DNA of 64,000 nt from Diplonema papillatum (taxonomy: Eukaryota; Euglenozoa; Diplonemea; Diplonemida; Diplonemidae): positions 62,001 to 126,000 of the forward strand of contig JAPJBO010000172.1 in NCBI GenBank assembly GCA_030068145.1, given 5' to 3'. Position 1 is the stretch's first letter. The number at the start of each line of letters is the position of its first letter. Shown piece by piece: positions 1 to 11,474 of this stretch. The notes below the pieces were generated by a model. It ran no database searches, was not told the DNA's origin, and saw only the letters and a list, made by a program, of their open reading frames with translations. The translations under genes were made by a program, and so were the position numbers.

Positions 1-280
1 TGACGCGCTTGCTCCGGAGCGAGTTTTTTCTTTCCCCACAACAACGTGCATCTATCGGACTAACCCACCCGAAGGTGGATATTCTTTCAGGCGGCGGCTT
101 CTCTACAGAAGTGGCTTTCAGTTCATTTGATTCCTTTTTTCCATCAAGAATCGCTCAGTCAGTTGCTTGCTGCCGCCGCATTATTCTGCTGCGGTTGACC
201 GTAGGCTTAAGGTAGATTTTGGGTTTTTAGGGTTGTTATGATTTCCGTTTTTTCAGTTTGTCTTTTTTCAGGGGGTTTTC
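1..280 (+). repeat. Dispersed repeat fragment, also found at 36.12-36.28 kb
   Basis: The stretch around 38-120 (an ACGTG core, then CCTACCCGAAGGTGG-like sequence and a TTTCTNCA segment) matches 36122-36200 with substitutions. It ends near 187-215 with a GGTTGACCGTAGG core that belongs to the widespread family described at 4246-4306. No reading frame here looks coding. I infer a decayed copy of an interspersed element. Confidence 0.5.
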
Positions 281-3221
281 TAAGGAGCTGGGGACTTTCG
301 AATTGAGAAGAAACCTTTACTTTCGATGTCTTTTGCGCACACCAGTCGTCATTCTTGCACGTCTGTGATTGATTACCACACGGCGGGAATGCAGAGCGAT
401 AGGTGACTTGGTGATTGCAAAATAACGTTCCTGGCTCGAAAAGAAGTCTCGCCCTCGTCCCTCCCTGAACGCCCCCCTTTTCCCTTGGTTTCTCGTATTT
501 CTCCTCCCCCCTAATTTCTTATCGGATATGCCGCGACCGGGTCGCGCGAGAAAGAGATCAAGCGAAGAAAATGCGTGCCTGCGCCATCACTGCTAATTGA
601 GCGGTGTCGCTTCGGCAATCGAGGTTGAGGGAAAAGTCTGCGTGCACCGGGACTGATAAATATTTTCTCCGATACACTCCTCCACATGAGATGCAGTGAT
701 TGTCGTGAAGCACGGAGTCCGTTGTTGAGGCAAGGCCCAGCTGGTTGGGAACTAGGCAGAGCGAATCATATCCCCCAATCGCTACACGAGGCAACCCTAG
801 TCCCTTGATGCGCAGAAGATGCAGGGGTCTGGGTGAGGCTCGTGCACGAATGCGGAACCCAGATCACCGAACAGTCGCGCAGGTATCGCTGTAGAAGCGC
901 CTGCGGAGGACATGAGCTTGTACTGGTCGGTGACAGTGTAGCAAACAAGGACTCGTCCATTGGGGACCAAACTGCGTGTTCTAATCGTCCTGTCGTTGCA
1001 TGCAATAAACCATGCCCGTCGAAAACGTATGCTGCACGCACGCGTTGGCAAACGGATGGCGGTTCGATACGGCGACACCTGCGCGACTCTCGGGAACAGG
1101 TGAGAGTAGGGTATGGAACCAAATTCCAGAATGCTGTCTAGTGGCGAAACATGGTTTGCTGCACTAGAGTCGATTCGTCGGCCGTAGAAGAACCCCCCTA
1201 GCATACATTCCACTGCTGAGGGAGCACAGAATCCTCTCGCCCGGAGGATGTAGCTTCGAGGGCTATGTTCAGGGGACTAAGACCGAGCTTGAACCCCCAG
1301 CTCATTGGAGCCATGTTGGTTTGGTGTCGAGCTGTGTTGATTGCTCACCTCGAACTCCACTGCTTGCTCCGCGCGTTGAAGGTCCTATTGCACAGCAGAC
1401 TTATCGGCGTGAGCCCTGAGCACTATGGACTCTGCGTCTCACAGGACGGGAATCCCTTGGACCAGGCTTGGTGTCCTAAAAGAAGAGGGGGAGGAAAGCG
1501 GGCAGTGAAAAAAAAAACGGCTTTCGGTTCTTGCCCGTCTGGCGACAGACATGCCTGAGCGATTCCGTTTAACATGTTGAGATGGGGGGTCGTGAGGGTG
1601 GGGGGAGCGGGGTCGAGTTCCGGTTGTTTACAGTACAGGATGTTTGTTATCTTCTCCGCTTGCTTCTGCTAGCACTTGAGTTGCTTTCTTCGGATGGGTT
1701 GTGTGCAATAATGAGGGAAACTTCTTCCACGAACCACCAGCAGTTCCTGATCTGAACCCGGATGCGGAATGCTCACGCAATACGGTTATTTATATTTGGG
1801 TTTTGTATCACTGGCTCGCAACAGGTGCGAAAAGCATGCGCCATAGCCGCCCGTACTTATTCGATTTTCTCAGTCGACAGGCTCTTTCCTGACCCCGCGA
1901 TACCGAAATCTTCTTGCTGCTAGCGAGTTGTGGCCGCAGCACTGAGACTCAGTGGTTCACGGGACAATCAGGAAAAATCCATTGATGTGGCGAGTAGGGA
2001 GTTGTCGACAATTGTTCGTGTACTTCCGAAACCCAGGCGGGCCACGTGGAGGAAGTTCCCGATTACCCTTTTTGAATACGTTTTCTTCTTTTCTTGTTCT
2101 CGTTACGGAAGCTGAGGTAAGGGCTGCGGTTAGAGGACTTTCGGCGGCCTGTCATGCAAAGAGCGTCCCGGCACACTGTAGGGGTTCGTTCGGATCAGCT
2201 GTGCAATGCACCAACACCTTGACTGGGAAATGCGATGGTAAAAAGAACTACATCTGATCACGCGTGTGGCGAGTCCTCCACAGCAAGCGGACAAAAGGAA
2301 TGCAACCTTGGCACGCCAGCATCAATATCTGAATGCTTGTTCTTTGCGTGTATCCACGTGTTACGGGGCGCTCATGTGCACTCAGAGCGCCAAGCGAGGT
2401 CTATTCTGTTTCAAATCGAGCAGGTATAAAGTCGTTTGTTACCAAGTATTTTCGGGTTTTAGGAAGGCCGGTGTTTCAGCCCCCTCTCCCCCGCCCACCC
2501 CCGTTTGGTCTTTTTGAGAGCCGTTGTTTGTGTGTTTGAAAGTTTGAAGGTCGGGGGCTTTTTATTTTTTTGGAGTCTTGGGCAGGGCTGTAGCTAGACT
2601 TGCTGGGGAGAGCTCAGCCAGGCACCCCTTTTTGTGATCAGGCAGGACGAAGCCGGTCAGCTTTTTTCCTTAGGACCACCCCATGGCACAGGCAAACACA
2701 GGCAATTCGAGGAGGGGAAAGGGAGGTAGAGAACGATGGCACAGTAGCACGGGGTGAGAGGGATGACGCAAAGGAGTAGTGACGCGCGCCTCCTGTGAGG
2801 AGCGGAGGGTTGGAAAATGGACAGGAAGCTGTTGCTGCCGTGTCCAAACAGGCACTTTGGGGTCACGGCCCGCGGGTATTGGCAGGGGCCAGGTCCTACC
2901 TTGTGGCCTACCTTGTTTTTACCCCAGGTTACGTAGCTTATGATATTCAAACCCGTGTCTTGTCGTTCGACTTGTGTTTTCCGACGATCCCGTAGTTGGT
3001 TTTCTGTTTCGGCTATTTTCCTTCATTTTAGAGTTACAGTCTTTGGGGGAAAAAAAAAATCTATTTTATATGTTCAGCTTCCTTTTTACTTGGGGCAGGT
3101 GGTGATTTATCCTTTTGAGCGTTTTCGACCGCTGTATGCGATCGTACATTTTTCCCTATGTGATCTCGACGGGACTAAGAATTCTGGTGTCTTACAACGT
3201 CTTGATCTTTTGGCGATATTT
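281..3221. other. Gene-free stretch, no recognisable feature
   Basis: Only short overlapping reading frames on both strands, with no motif or codon pattern I trust. It includes a copy of the short motif TTCCGACGATCCCGT near 2977. A minus-strand frame at 797-1213 has a weak resemblance to a retroelement protease start and was rejected. Confidence 0.4.
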
Positions 3222-3280
3222 GTGGCCTAGAAAGCCGGTGTTTTAAAAGTCTCCGGTTGACTGTAGGAGTTTTGTGGGAG
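3222..3280 (+). repeat. Copy of the GTCTCCGGTTGAC dispersed motif
   Basis: ATTTGTGG..TAGAAAG-CCGGTGTTTTAAAAGTCTCCGG is followed by TTGACTGTAGGAG. It aligns along its whole length with the copies at 4246-4306, 10629-10690, 36225-36275 and 58125-58180. Confidence 0.65.
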
Positions 3281-3778
3281 GAAGGTGTTGAGCTACAGGC
3301 AGTATTTAGGAATAAAGCGAATCAGTTCCAAGAGTCATTGGTTTCCCGTGCCGGGGGTTGTGAGCGATAGACGAAACTTGTGTAAGCTGGTTTGTCGTTT
3401 TTGGGCTGTACCCCGGACCGGGCCTTCCGCATAACCGCGCTATCGATGGTCACACGGCAGTACTAGGATTTCTGATCACCCACCAAACCGAGCGACCCTC
3501 ATACTTTCCTTTTCGAATACGTTGCATGTGCAAACCAAAGGAGAACTGCGCCACCGGAGGAGGGGCAAGGCTCAAGTTGAACGAACCCTGAAACAAAAAG
3601 TATGCACACAATAGTCTCCTCCTTCCTTGTTGTGCTTTTATGGCTCCGGTCACCGTGAAAAGGATAGGTAGAGACCGACTGCAATTGATCTTCGTGTGTT
3701 TGTCACGCTTGCATTTCGCAGCAAGAGCGTGAGCGGGGGAAGATAGTCCTCTGCAGGTGTATGGTAGTCGGTTAATTG

Positions 3779-3901
3779 ATGTCTACTTCCACCGGTGATG
3801 ACAAAAAAGCAGCCAAGGCCGGAACCCTTGCGGTGCTATACGGCCAGCATGGCCCGTCGAAGGAGCAGTTCGCCGGTCTGCTAGCTTACGCTCTGACCTA
3901 G
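3779..3901 (+). CDS. Possible 40-residue reading frame inside a repeat; unrecognised
   Basis: ATG at 3779 opens a 40-codon frame (MSTSTGDDKKAAKAG... ending FAGLLAYALT) that stops with TAG at 3899-3901. Its composition (Lys/Ala-rich, then hydrophobic) and GC-ending codons look more coding-like than the surrounding frames. It lies exactly in the segment absent from the 35.4 kb copy of the same repeat. It could be the start of a decayed element-encoded protein cut by a stop, or chance. I recognise no homologue. Confidence 0.25.
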   Translation: MSTSTGDDKKAAKAGTLAVLYGQHGPSKEQFAGLLAYALT

Positions 3902-4003
3902 CCGCAGCAGAGGGGACGCGTTACGGTGGCCTGTAGCCGCAGCAGAGGGAACACGTTACGGTGGCCTGTAGCTGCAGCGGAGGGACACGTGGCGGTGGGC
4001 CTG
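3899..4003 (+). repeat. 35 bp tandem repeat, three copies
   Basis: Units begin TAGCCGCAGCAGAGGG at 3899 and 3934, and TAGCTGCAGCGGAGGG at 3969. Each runs to GGTGGCCTG. The third copy has several substitutions. The stop codon of the 40-residue frame is the first base triplet of the first unit. Confidence 0.8.
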
Positions 4004-4245
4004 TACAAGGCACGTAAAAAGACAAACCCTCCTGAAGGGGAACTGAGAAGATTGTTTCGTGCGATTGGGCTTGATGGTGACGACATCGTTAATAACGACG
4101 TTATCGACAATAATAAAATCCTCACTCCTATGCTTGTGTCTGTCACTCTCGTCCTCCGCTCCTGCTCAGCGGAAGCAAGCTACTTTGTTTCTCTGGACGG
4201 ATTGGGAGCGGCAAACCTGTCGTTCGGATTATTATTAGTAGCGTT

Positions 4246-4306
4246 ATTTGTGGATTAGAAGGTCGGTATTTTAAAGTCTCCGGTTGACCGTAGAGGCTTG
4301 GGTATG
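4246..4306 (+). repeat. Best copy of the dispersed GTCTCCGGTTGACCGTAGAGG motif
   Basis: This copy reads GCGTTATTTGTGGATTAGAA, then GGTCGG-ATTTTAAAG, then TCTCCGGTTGACCGTAGAGG and CTTGGG. Related copies or part-copies lie near 3236, 10236, 10645, 11172, 12170, 12514, 18464, 20235, 23571, 28444, 32582, 36240, 56944 and 58125. Many are joined to a second block, TTTTAGAGTKAAAGTTCGCTTG. Several begin at a GCGTTATTTGTGG-like start. This is a real short-repeat family of unknown type. Confidence 0.75.
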
Positions 4307-4600
4307 GCGGGGGGTTGAGAAAAGTAAAAGAGTGCGACTCGTTTCGGGTGTTGTGTCACTCCGTTGTGAAACCTTGTGAAGTCCCCTAACGCGTTTAGAG
4401 GGTGCTTGGGTTTGGGTAGGGTGTGGTCGTTCTGCTGCGGCGTGAAAAGCCAGGAAGTTTCGACGCTAATCTTCGACTCTTGATTAAGTTCACCGGGTTG
4501 CGTGCTCGTCAGGAAGATCCCGGTGCCTGGCTTTTCTATTATTAGTCTTCAAAGAAACAAGTTTCTTTTCCTACAAAAAAAAAAGAGAGATGAAGAGAAA

Positions 4601-7600
4601 GGCCGAGAAGTCCAACATCAGGGCATTGCCACGTGCACTTCTTGAACGAGCCGCATAGCTGACAGCACCACTTGGTACTGTGCACGAAGGCACGTCCTGC
4701 GCATCTCATCAGGGCAGCATGGATCCCGTGTTCCCATTCTCTCAACATCAACCTTCTGTCCTCCGTCCGGGCCCAACTATCCTGCAGTGCAGACGCTCTG
4801 TCGCCAAAAGAGATTTACAATCATGATGCAAAAAAAAGAAAAAACGTTTTTCGGTATGAAGAGTGGCCTGAATAGATGGAAAAAGCGTTGTCTGAGTGCT
4901 GCGGACGCGTTTTCACGTGGGGCTCTTCCCCTGCACGGGTACATTTAGACGCAGATGCACCTCCCTCCGCCCGTGGACATGAGGTGCAAGGGGGAAATGC
5001 TTTCGGCGCCCTCGGGAGGCAACGACGCTATCTTCCCACCCAGCAAACGCATTAATGCCGTTCCCCGCTCTTCTTCGGGTGCTCGTTTCCGATCCAAAGG
5101 TCACTGCAAGGGTACTTCCTTCGTTAAACCATCTTCGTGAGGCAAAGCTCGAAAGCAAGCCTCATGTTAGACTGTTGTGTTTTGAGTTGCGAGGAGGGGC
5201 GGGAAAGGGGTGCGGGGGGGGATTACTGTACCGGAGCTAAGTTTATTTTAACTTTGCTTCTTCGCGTTTTTTTTTTTTTTTTTAATAAATAGAATTGAAG
5301 AGTTTCGCAGTGACTGCGTCTCTCTCCTTGGGACGGTGCAATGGTCAATGTTTTGCAAAGAGGTTCGGAAGGAATGGCTCGTACACTTGTCACTTCAATA
5401 CTCTAGTATCAGCAGCCATTCACTCGATAAGGTTGACTCGGACACTTGCCACAATGACTGCATTTTTTAGACAACTGTTTCTAGCGCTTATTCTATGCGT
5501 TTCATTTGCTAAAGCTTCATCCCGAGTCTAGTAAAATGACACTTCACTTGTAAGAGCTTCGTCTAGCGAAAAGTGCACGCTTCGCCTGTCATTTTCTTAG
5601 AGTTGTAGTTTCTTGTCCAAGCATTCCTTCTGGTCACGGTCATGCCAATGACTACTGCACCGTGTGGTCCAGGCCTCGCCGTGTGAGGCGTCGGGTGTAG
5701 AGACGTTTTTGTTCTGGTGGGCGCAGGAGTTTTCCGCGGCCGATTACATCGGACGGGGCTGGAAGGCCCCGCGCTCCGCAGCGTAAACTTCCGCACCCGC
5801 CAGAACGCAATGATGTTTCCTTCATTTTCTTTGACCTGCCCCACTTGTATCGCGGTGATGCTTTTTCATGTTTCTTTTCCGGAGCAGGGAGCCAAAACAT
5901 ACAAAACCACGAGGACACGTCACCGGCGGTCCGCATTCAATTGTACCCCCTCGTGTGGAAAAAAAGCTCGCCTCGAAAATGTAGGTTGTTTTTCTCTTTT
6001 TTCTTTTTGAACGGCCGGGTTCAGATTGATATCTGACCGGCATGCTTCGGATTCGTTCAGAACATGGCGTGGCTTGGGTGGAATACTTCCTTGTGACCGG
6101 CAACACGCCTATCGGATTTCGCCTAACAGATTTGAAGTGACGGTTCGCGCGTCTCGGGGATGGTTCATTCGTTTTGAGGTAAGGTCTCGCTTCCACAAAA
6201 AGCCTGCATTCATGAAGAATGTTCGAGAGCTCGCGGAATGCTCTATCCTTTCGGTTCCTTCCTCGCGGAGACATTCTCGCTGTCTCTGCTCCTTCACCCT
6301 CCCTGTTCGCATCTATTTTCCTCCTTTCCCGTCTGTTCATGATCCGGATGGTGCACGGCTTTTGGGTGGACAAGTTGTTCAACAAAGCCGCAATTTGCTC
6401 GGCGAGCTGAAAACCCCGCTTTATAACTGCTCGTGCGTTGGTTTCTGTTCGGTAGTTAACCCTTCACACCCTGCCGGCGCATGTAGCGTCGAAAGCTGTC
6501 TCGCCTCAGTGTCACCTAAGACCGTGCAGGCAAGTCTTCACCTTCTAAGGCATGCGAAAGACCTTGTTGTTAAAGTTGGCTTGGTTTGGCCACAGGGTCT
6601 TTTCAAATGTCGCCTTCGAAAGCTAAAAATACTTCATGTGGGGCACATCTCGACGCAAGTGGTCATCGAAATGGACAAGAACGCCGGGAGTAGGGTGTAA
6701 GAGGTTTAATAATATAATACGTAGACGACGGAGCTCGAAAAGGTGGTTGAAAAACGCATCGGCAGCGTCGTGTGCAGTATGCTCGCTGTACTCGAAGGAA
6801 CGTGGGCTCTTGCACACGCGACTACAGTTCCCCCACACAATGAGCTCCTTTTCGGCGTCGCCTACCGCTTTGCTCGGAAGTGATGTATTAAATCGACTTC
6901 CGGGAATATTTTTGTGTGTGAGTATGTGGGGGGTGGGGGATTTCATAGTCATCGAAATCAGAGATTTTTCCACACTCCCTCGATTCCCGGAAAAAGTCGG
7001 AGGAGGTTGGGGGAGCGTTGGGTTTACCCCAATGAGGAAAATCCCTGATCGGAATACGCACAGTCACACACAGTCCCCTAAGAATACTCGGAGATCCCCG
7101 CCTGTTGTGCTTATTCAAAAAAAAAAAAAAAAAAAAAACAAGAAGAAAAGCCAAAAAAGAACAGTAATATCACACAAAAACGTGTTCCCTCAGCAGGAGT
7201 AAGCTGTGGTGTCGTGCCACTTCCTGGACCTAGGGCGCCATTTTGACCACGCTTTTTGTTCGAAATAGGTCGCCGGGCCACTGCAACAATGGAGGCCCCA
7301 ACCCAGTACAAACCAGCGCGCAGAGTGAAGAAGAAGCGCGTACTCAACCGCATCATTCGCAGCCGAATACGTGGGTGTTTCCCAGCCCGATAACCACAGA
7401 AAACGCTCGTTCCTCATCCCCACATGTGGGCATGCAGCATGCATGCCCACCCCCATCATTTCGGACCGGTGCCTTGTACATCTGTACTGATGACATCATT
7501 TTAGAGTGAAAGCTCGCTTTTTTTGGGCGGGGTAAAAGTCCCACCGCGTGGCTTTGTCGAGAACATTGCTCACTTTGGATCTGTCCAGCTGTACAATTCA

Positions 7601-10199
7601 CATTGCCAATACGCTTAGCAGAATCCTAGATTGTCGCGGATAATGCCTTACTTAAGCAACAAGCAAGGCACGAGTCATCGAATGTACTTCTTATTGCACC
7701 TGTCATTTGACAAAGGACTTGGTGGATGCTGCATGTGCACGGGGCTGGTGGCACTAAAGTTGGGCGTTGTTATGTTACAACACAAGATAACGAGAGGCCA
7801 GATGTCAATGCAGAAGAAAGAGTGTTCGCAAAAAGGAAGACGGGGTGCGAGAGGGGGAAGAGTCCAAAAAATATTGAATTTTACATCTTTCTTGTGTCCG
7901 AGTGACCACACCAGCAATGTGCAAGGGGGTACTGGGGTCAGCTTTATCGGAGAAAGCGTATGGGGGTGCTTGTTCTGAGCGTTTTCAGGTGAAAGAAAAG
8001 ACTGCGAAGCATCAAATGTTCTTTTTAAAGAACCTGCAGTGCAGGGATGAAGAACGAAGTTGTCAAGCAGGGTATTTTCTTTTTTAAGGCTACACCCGAC
8101 CAGCTTTCCTTCTTTTTTCGCGGATTGACAAGTCTCAGAGTGAAATTACTTCTTATTTTCTTTTTGCGATTTCCGACGATCCCGTGGTGGGCAGGCTTTT
8201 GTGTTGCGTCGATCTCCAAGAACGACGGTTTCTTTTGTTTTTGTGGTCAGTGTTCGGCACGTAGGTTGCTTTTTTTCCCCTTTAGTATTATGTGCCGAGA
8301 CTGTAGGGGTGGGCCGCTTGTTGGCAAGAGAACGTGGAAAAGGAGCGGGCAGGAGGCGGGAGAGAAAGGAAAAAGAGCCCTTCAACAGAAATTGCGAGCG
8401 CTGGAGCTGCCACGGGAAGGCGAATTGCGCGTGGGGGCAGGCGAAACTTTGGACAGGTATGCTCTATTCCCCTTTTCCCCCTTATTTTCAGAGGCGCTCC
8501 ACGGACACGAGATGTCGAACCCAAAAGGACATGCAGGAAAATACTACTTCCCCTCCGCACACACTAAAAGCAAGGGTGATCGGCAGCTTTGGGGGGTAAA
8601 TCATAGAAAGTCGGGTTGGGCCGGCAAGCCGGTGGGGGCCAGCTTTTGCACATTTCGCGGGGACGCAATTTGTGCAAAAAGATGTTCCTTCCGAGTCCTA
8701 TTTCGTGGCTTCTTGACGGCGAGACTATTCGACGCGAGATGTCCGTTTGTGTGTCAACTTCATGAGCGCCCTTGCGCAGTGTAATATGGGCCCTCTTACC
8801 AATTGACTTCGCCCGTACATGACTGTTCCGGAGGATCCTAAAGATCGTTCGGTCTTCTGTTAAAAATGGGTGCCCTCTTTTTTTTTTTTTTTTTTCCGGC
8901 GGTTTTTCTTTCTGAAAACCGGCCGGCAGCCGGAGATGGGCAAGAAGAGTAAAGGTGTTGGACAAACAGAGAGAGAAAGAGAGAGTAAAAAAGGTGGAAG
9001 GAATGAGAAACATAGAAGATGAGGGTGCGTAAAAAAACGTCAGATTCTAAAAAAAAAAAGAAAAAAAAAGGAAAGAAAAACGAACAGAGGGACGGCATTT
9101 TCTCTTTTTTTTTTGCAGGAAACTAACATAAAAATGGAGGGGAAGAACCCCCGAAGCTTTGGAGGAGCATCAAAAAAAAAGGAAGAGAGATAGCCGCATC
9201 ACCAGACAGAGCCGGCTGGTTCCATTTCCATCGAAGCGCGCAGTGCGTGTTTGAGGGTTGCGGCAGTCTTGTGCGTTTGCTGGTGCGGGGACGAGGCCGC
9301 AGGCTGTCAAGGGGCTTGTAGAAACCAACGCGAATCCCAGTGGGATCTGGCCGTTGACCAAGCGCTCCTCTTGCTCCGCAGATCCAAGCCCCGGCACCGC
9401 AGTTACGCACTAGGCTTTCCTTCCCTTGTGGTCTACTTCTCCCGGCCGACTCTCCATTGTACTTACTAAATTCCGGCTGAACTACCAGTCCGCCATGACC
9501 ACAGAGAGAATGTCATTTTCTTTGGAGGGAATGTTCGCTCTCCGCATACCTTTTTCGCATGTCCTTCATTTGCGAGCTGAGAAGCGGAGGGGCCAATGCG
9601 ATTGCCAGTCAAACCCCTTTTGTTCGTGTGTATGTGTTAATCACAGGGCAATTTCCCCAGTGCGCTGCCGCCAATCGTCACTTTTTGATCATGACAACCG
9701 CGGTTGTTATCATAAGAAACGCGGATAAACTGACACAATATTATCGCTGGCTAGTCGGCTTTTCTATCAGTTCATCAGGCATTGGCATTGCCAGTCGTGT
9801 GGACTGTTGTTGACATGAAGAGTTCGTGTAGCGCTCGCAGCAAGGCGGGACACCGGGATGAAGAGAGTCGGCCTCAAGAAAGCTGTAGGCCGGGGAGGGA
9901 AGAGGCGGATTGCTTTTACCCGCGCACTCGCGCCGAGAAGAAATAGGACCGGCCTGCATGCTGTGTTGAATGTTTCAGCTTGTATTTTTCGGTGTTGTTT
10001 GAATCTTGACAGGGCGGTGTTGCATGACCTCCGGGAGACCAACGTTGATTCGTTCTGATGTTCTCTGCATTTTAGTTTTTTCCCCCGGTTCTTCGTATAA
10101 TCTTAAGACTTGACATGTAGACTGAGGGGTGGGAAGAAAGATTTTGAGTTGAGCATTCTCTCCTCGACAGGACGCCATGTGAATGTGTTGTTTCTTTTT
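4601..10199. other. Gene-free stretch with homopolymer runs
   Basis: Long poly-A/T tracts occur at about 5267-5282, 7119-7138, 8878-8895 and 9048-9070. A copy of TTCCGACGATCCCGTGG lies at about 8169. The longest frames (6026-6700 plus, 8047-8784 plus, 5822-6385 minus) overlap each other on both strands, have no recognisable motif and are rich in residues encoded by the homopolymers. I see no gene. Confidence 0.4.
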
Positions 10200-11218
10200 T
10201 GTTTTCAGAGTATTGTAAGATTAGAAACGCGATTTTTTTAGTCTCCGGTTGACGTGGGGAGACGTGGGGTGGTTTTCAGAACGACAAAAAGGGAGTCATG
10301 ACCATTTTCCGGTGAAAACAGGCTTATAGAAAAACGAAGGGTTGGGGGGGGGGGCTGGCCTTACGTGAGTACGATTTGCTTCAGGGCAGCCCGCCACCCA
10401 TGATTTTTTCCCGATCAGTTCTTGCCGGTTGTCTGCTTGACGGTTGTCTGCTTGAATTCGTTTTCATGCCGAATCGACTCGCAAAAGACAGCAGCAGCAT
10501 CTCGCTCACTTTGTCTTGCGCTGAGGCGCAGACGGACGTAAACCACTGCACTCGGAGGAACAAGACCTGAGCATGGTTCGAGTAAAATTGATTTTCCACT
10601 CGGCGCTTTATGGGACACACCAGGTTTTTTAGCGTTTATTGTGGTTTAGAGGTTCGGTGTTTTAGGGTCTCCGGTTGACCATTGAGGCTGTGAGGCGGGT
10701 GGTATGTGGGTAGTAGGTATGCTTAAATACGGCTAGCCATGTTTGTAAGTGTTGCGACCGACACCAAGAAGAAATTCGCTTTGAATTTAGTCTTGGCCCC
10801 CCACGCGCATGCATGTTGAGCAGGGGTTGCCATGCAGCTCGTATCGGTCTGTAATATGCGTTCTTTCTTTTTTTTTAGAGTTTTGCGAGGCAGTACATAA
10901 AGTGAGAATACGACGCGACCGATAGCTGGAAGTAGGTCAAACAATCCTTTGCGCGCCCTCTCCGCACCAGTAGATTTCGGTAAACACGTAAACGAGTTTG
11001 AGTTTGTCCTGAACAGTGGGGGGTTCACCCCGTTTAAGCCATTCTCGCATGTCTCAGATGGCCACGTCGTAGATTTTCACTGTTATGGATATGTGTCCAT
11101 TTCTTTCGAGCATAAATTCGCGTTGAAACTACCAGGCTATAAGAGTCGCCAGGTTCGGCAAGTTTTTCGGAGTGAAAGTTCGCTTGAATATCCGGGATTT
11201 TAAAGTCTCCGGGCGACT
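10200..11218 (+). repeat. Cluster of three copies of the dispersed motif
   Basis: Copies occur at about 10236-10262 (TAGTCTCCGGTTGACG), 10629-10690 (TAGCGTTTATTGTGGTTTAG through GTCTCCGGTTGACC) and 11172-11218 (AGTGAAAGTTCGCTTGAATA, then TCCGGGATTTTAAAGTCTCC). The last one runs straight into the 33 bp tandem array. No coding signal. Confidence 0.6.
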
Positions 11219-11220
11219 TT

Positions 11221-11474
11221 CGGCAAATGGGTTTCTATTTTAGAGTTATAGTTCGGCAAATGGGTTTCTATTTTAGAGTTATAGTTCGGCAAATGGGTTT
11301 CTATTTTAGAGTTATAGTTCGGCAAATGGGTTTCTATTTTAGAGTTATAGTTCGGCAAATGGGTTTCTATTTTAGAGTTATAGTTCGGCAAATGGGTTTC
11401 TATTTTAGAGTTATAGTTCGGCAAATGGGTTTCTATTTTAGAGTTATAGTTCGGCAAATGGGTTTCTATTTTGA
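11221..11474 (+). repeat. 33 bp minisatellite, 7 full copies plus a partial eighth
   Basis: The unit starts CGGCAAATGGGTTTCTATTT and ends TAGAGTTATAGTT. It starts at 11221 and repeats every 33 bp, with the last start at 11452. The copies are identical to the eye. Single diverged copies of the same words occur elsewhere (TTCGGCAAATGG at about 12160, TTCTGCAAGTGGG at about 23681, TAGAGTTATAGTTCGCTTG at about 56946). So the array arose inside a copy of the dispersed motif. Because 33 is a multiple of 3, frames stay open through it on both strands. Those frames are not genes. Confidence 0.95.

Larger units (their letters stand above)
3640..4600 (+). repeat. Long interspersed repeat, partner of 35.22-35.66 kb
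   Basis: Three blocks match the 35 kb copy in the same order and orientation. They are 3650-3750 (CTTCGTGTGTTTG and AAGAGCGTGAGCGG), 4107-4230 (AATAAAATCCTCACTCCTAT through CAAACCTGTCGTTCGG) and 4537-4590 (a TCTTCAAAGAAACAAG block followed by poly-A). Between the first two blocks this copy carries about 330 bp that the 35 kb copy lacks. That segment contains the small reading frame at 3779-3901 and the 35 bp tandem repeat. A near-perfect AAAGCCAGG/CCTGGCTTT inverted repeat spans about 4447-4537. I infer two copies of one mobile element, perhaps LTR-like, but the element ends are not defined. Confidence 0.6.

Noticed and set aside
1..240. Telomere-like GGGTTTTTAGGG near 220-232
   Set aside because: A single occurrence, not a tandem array.
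558..1213. Copia-type protease relic (RRIDSSAANHVSP, then YLSVPV)
   Set aside because: The two resemblances are very short and about 500 bp apart instead of the usual 250 or so, with nothing recognisable between.
6026..6700. 224-residue plus-strand frame
   Set aside because: Overlaps another long frame on the opposite strand, has no domain-like pattern, and codon use matches the non-coding surroundings.
8047..8784. 245-residue plus-strand frame
   Set aside because: Phe/Lys-rich translation from homopolymer runs, with competing frames on both strands and no motif.
11221..11474. CRISPR-like regular array
   Set aside because: Units are directly adjacent with no variable spacers, in a eukaryotic context. 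The same holds for the 93 bp array.
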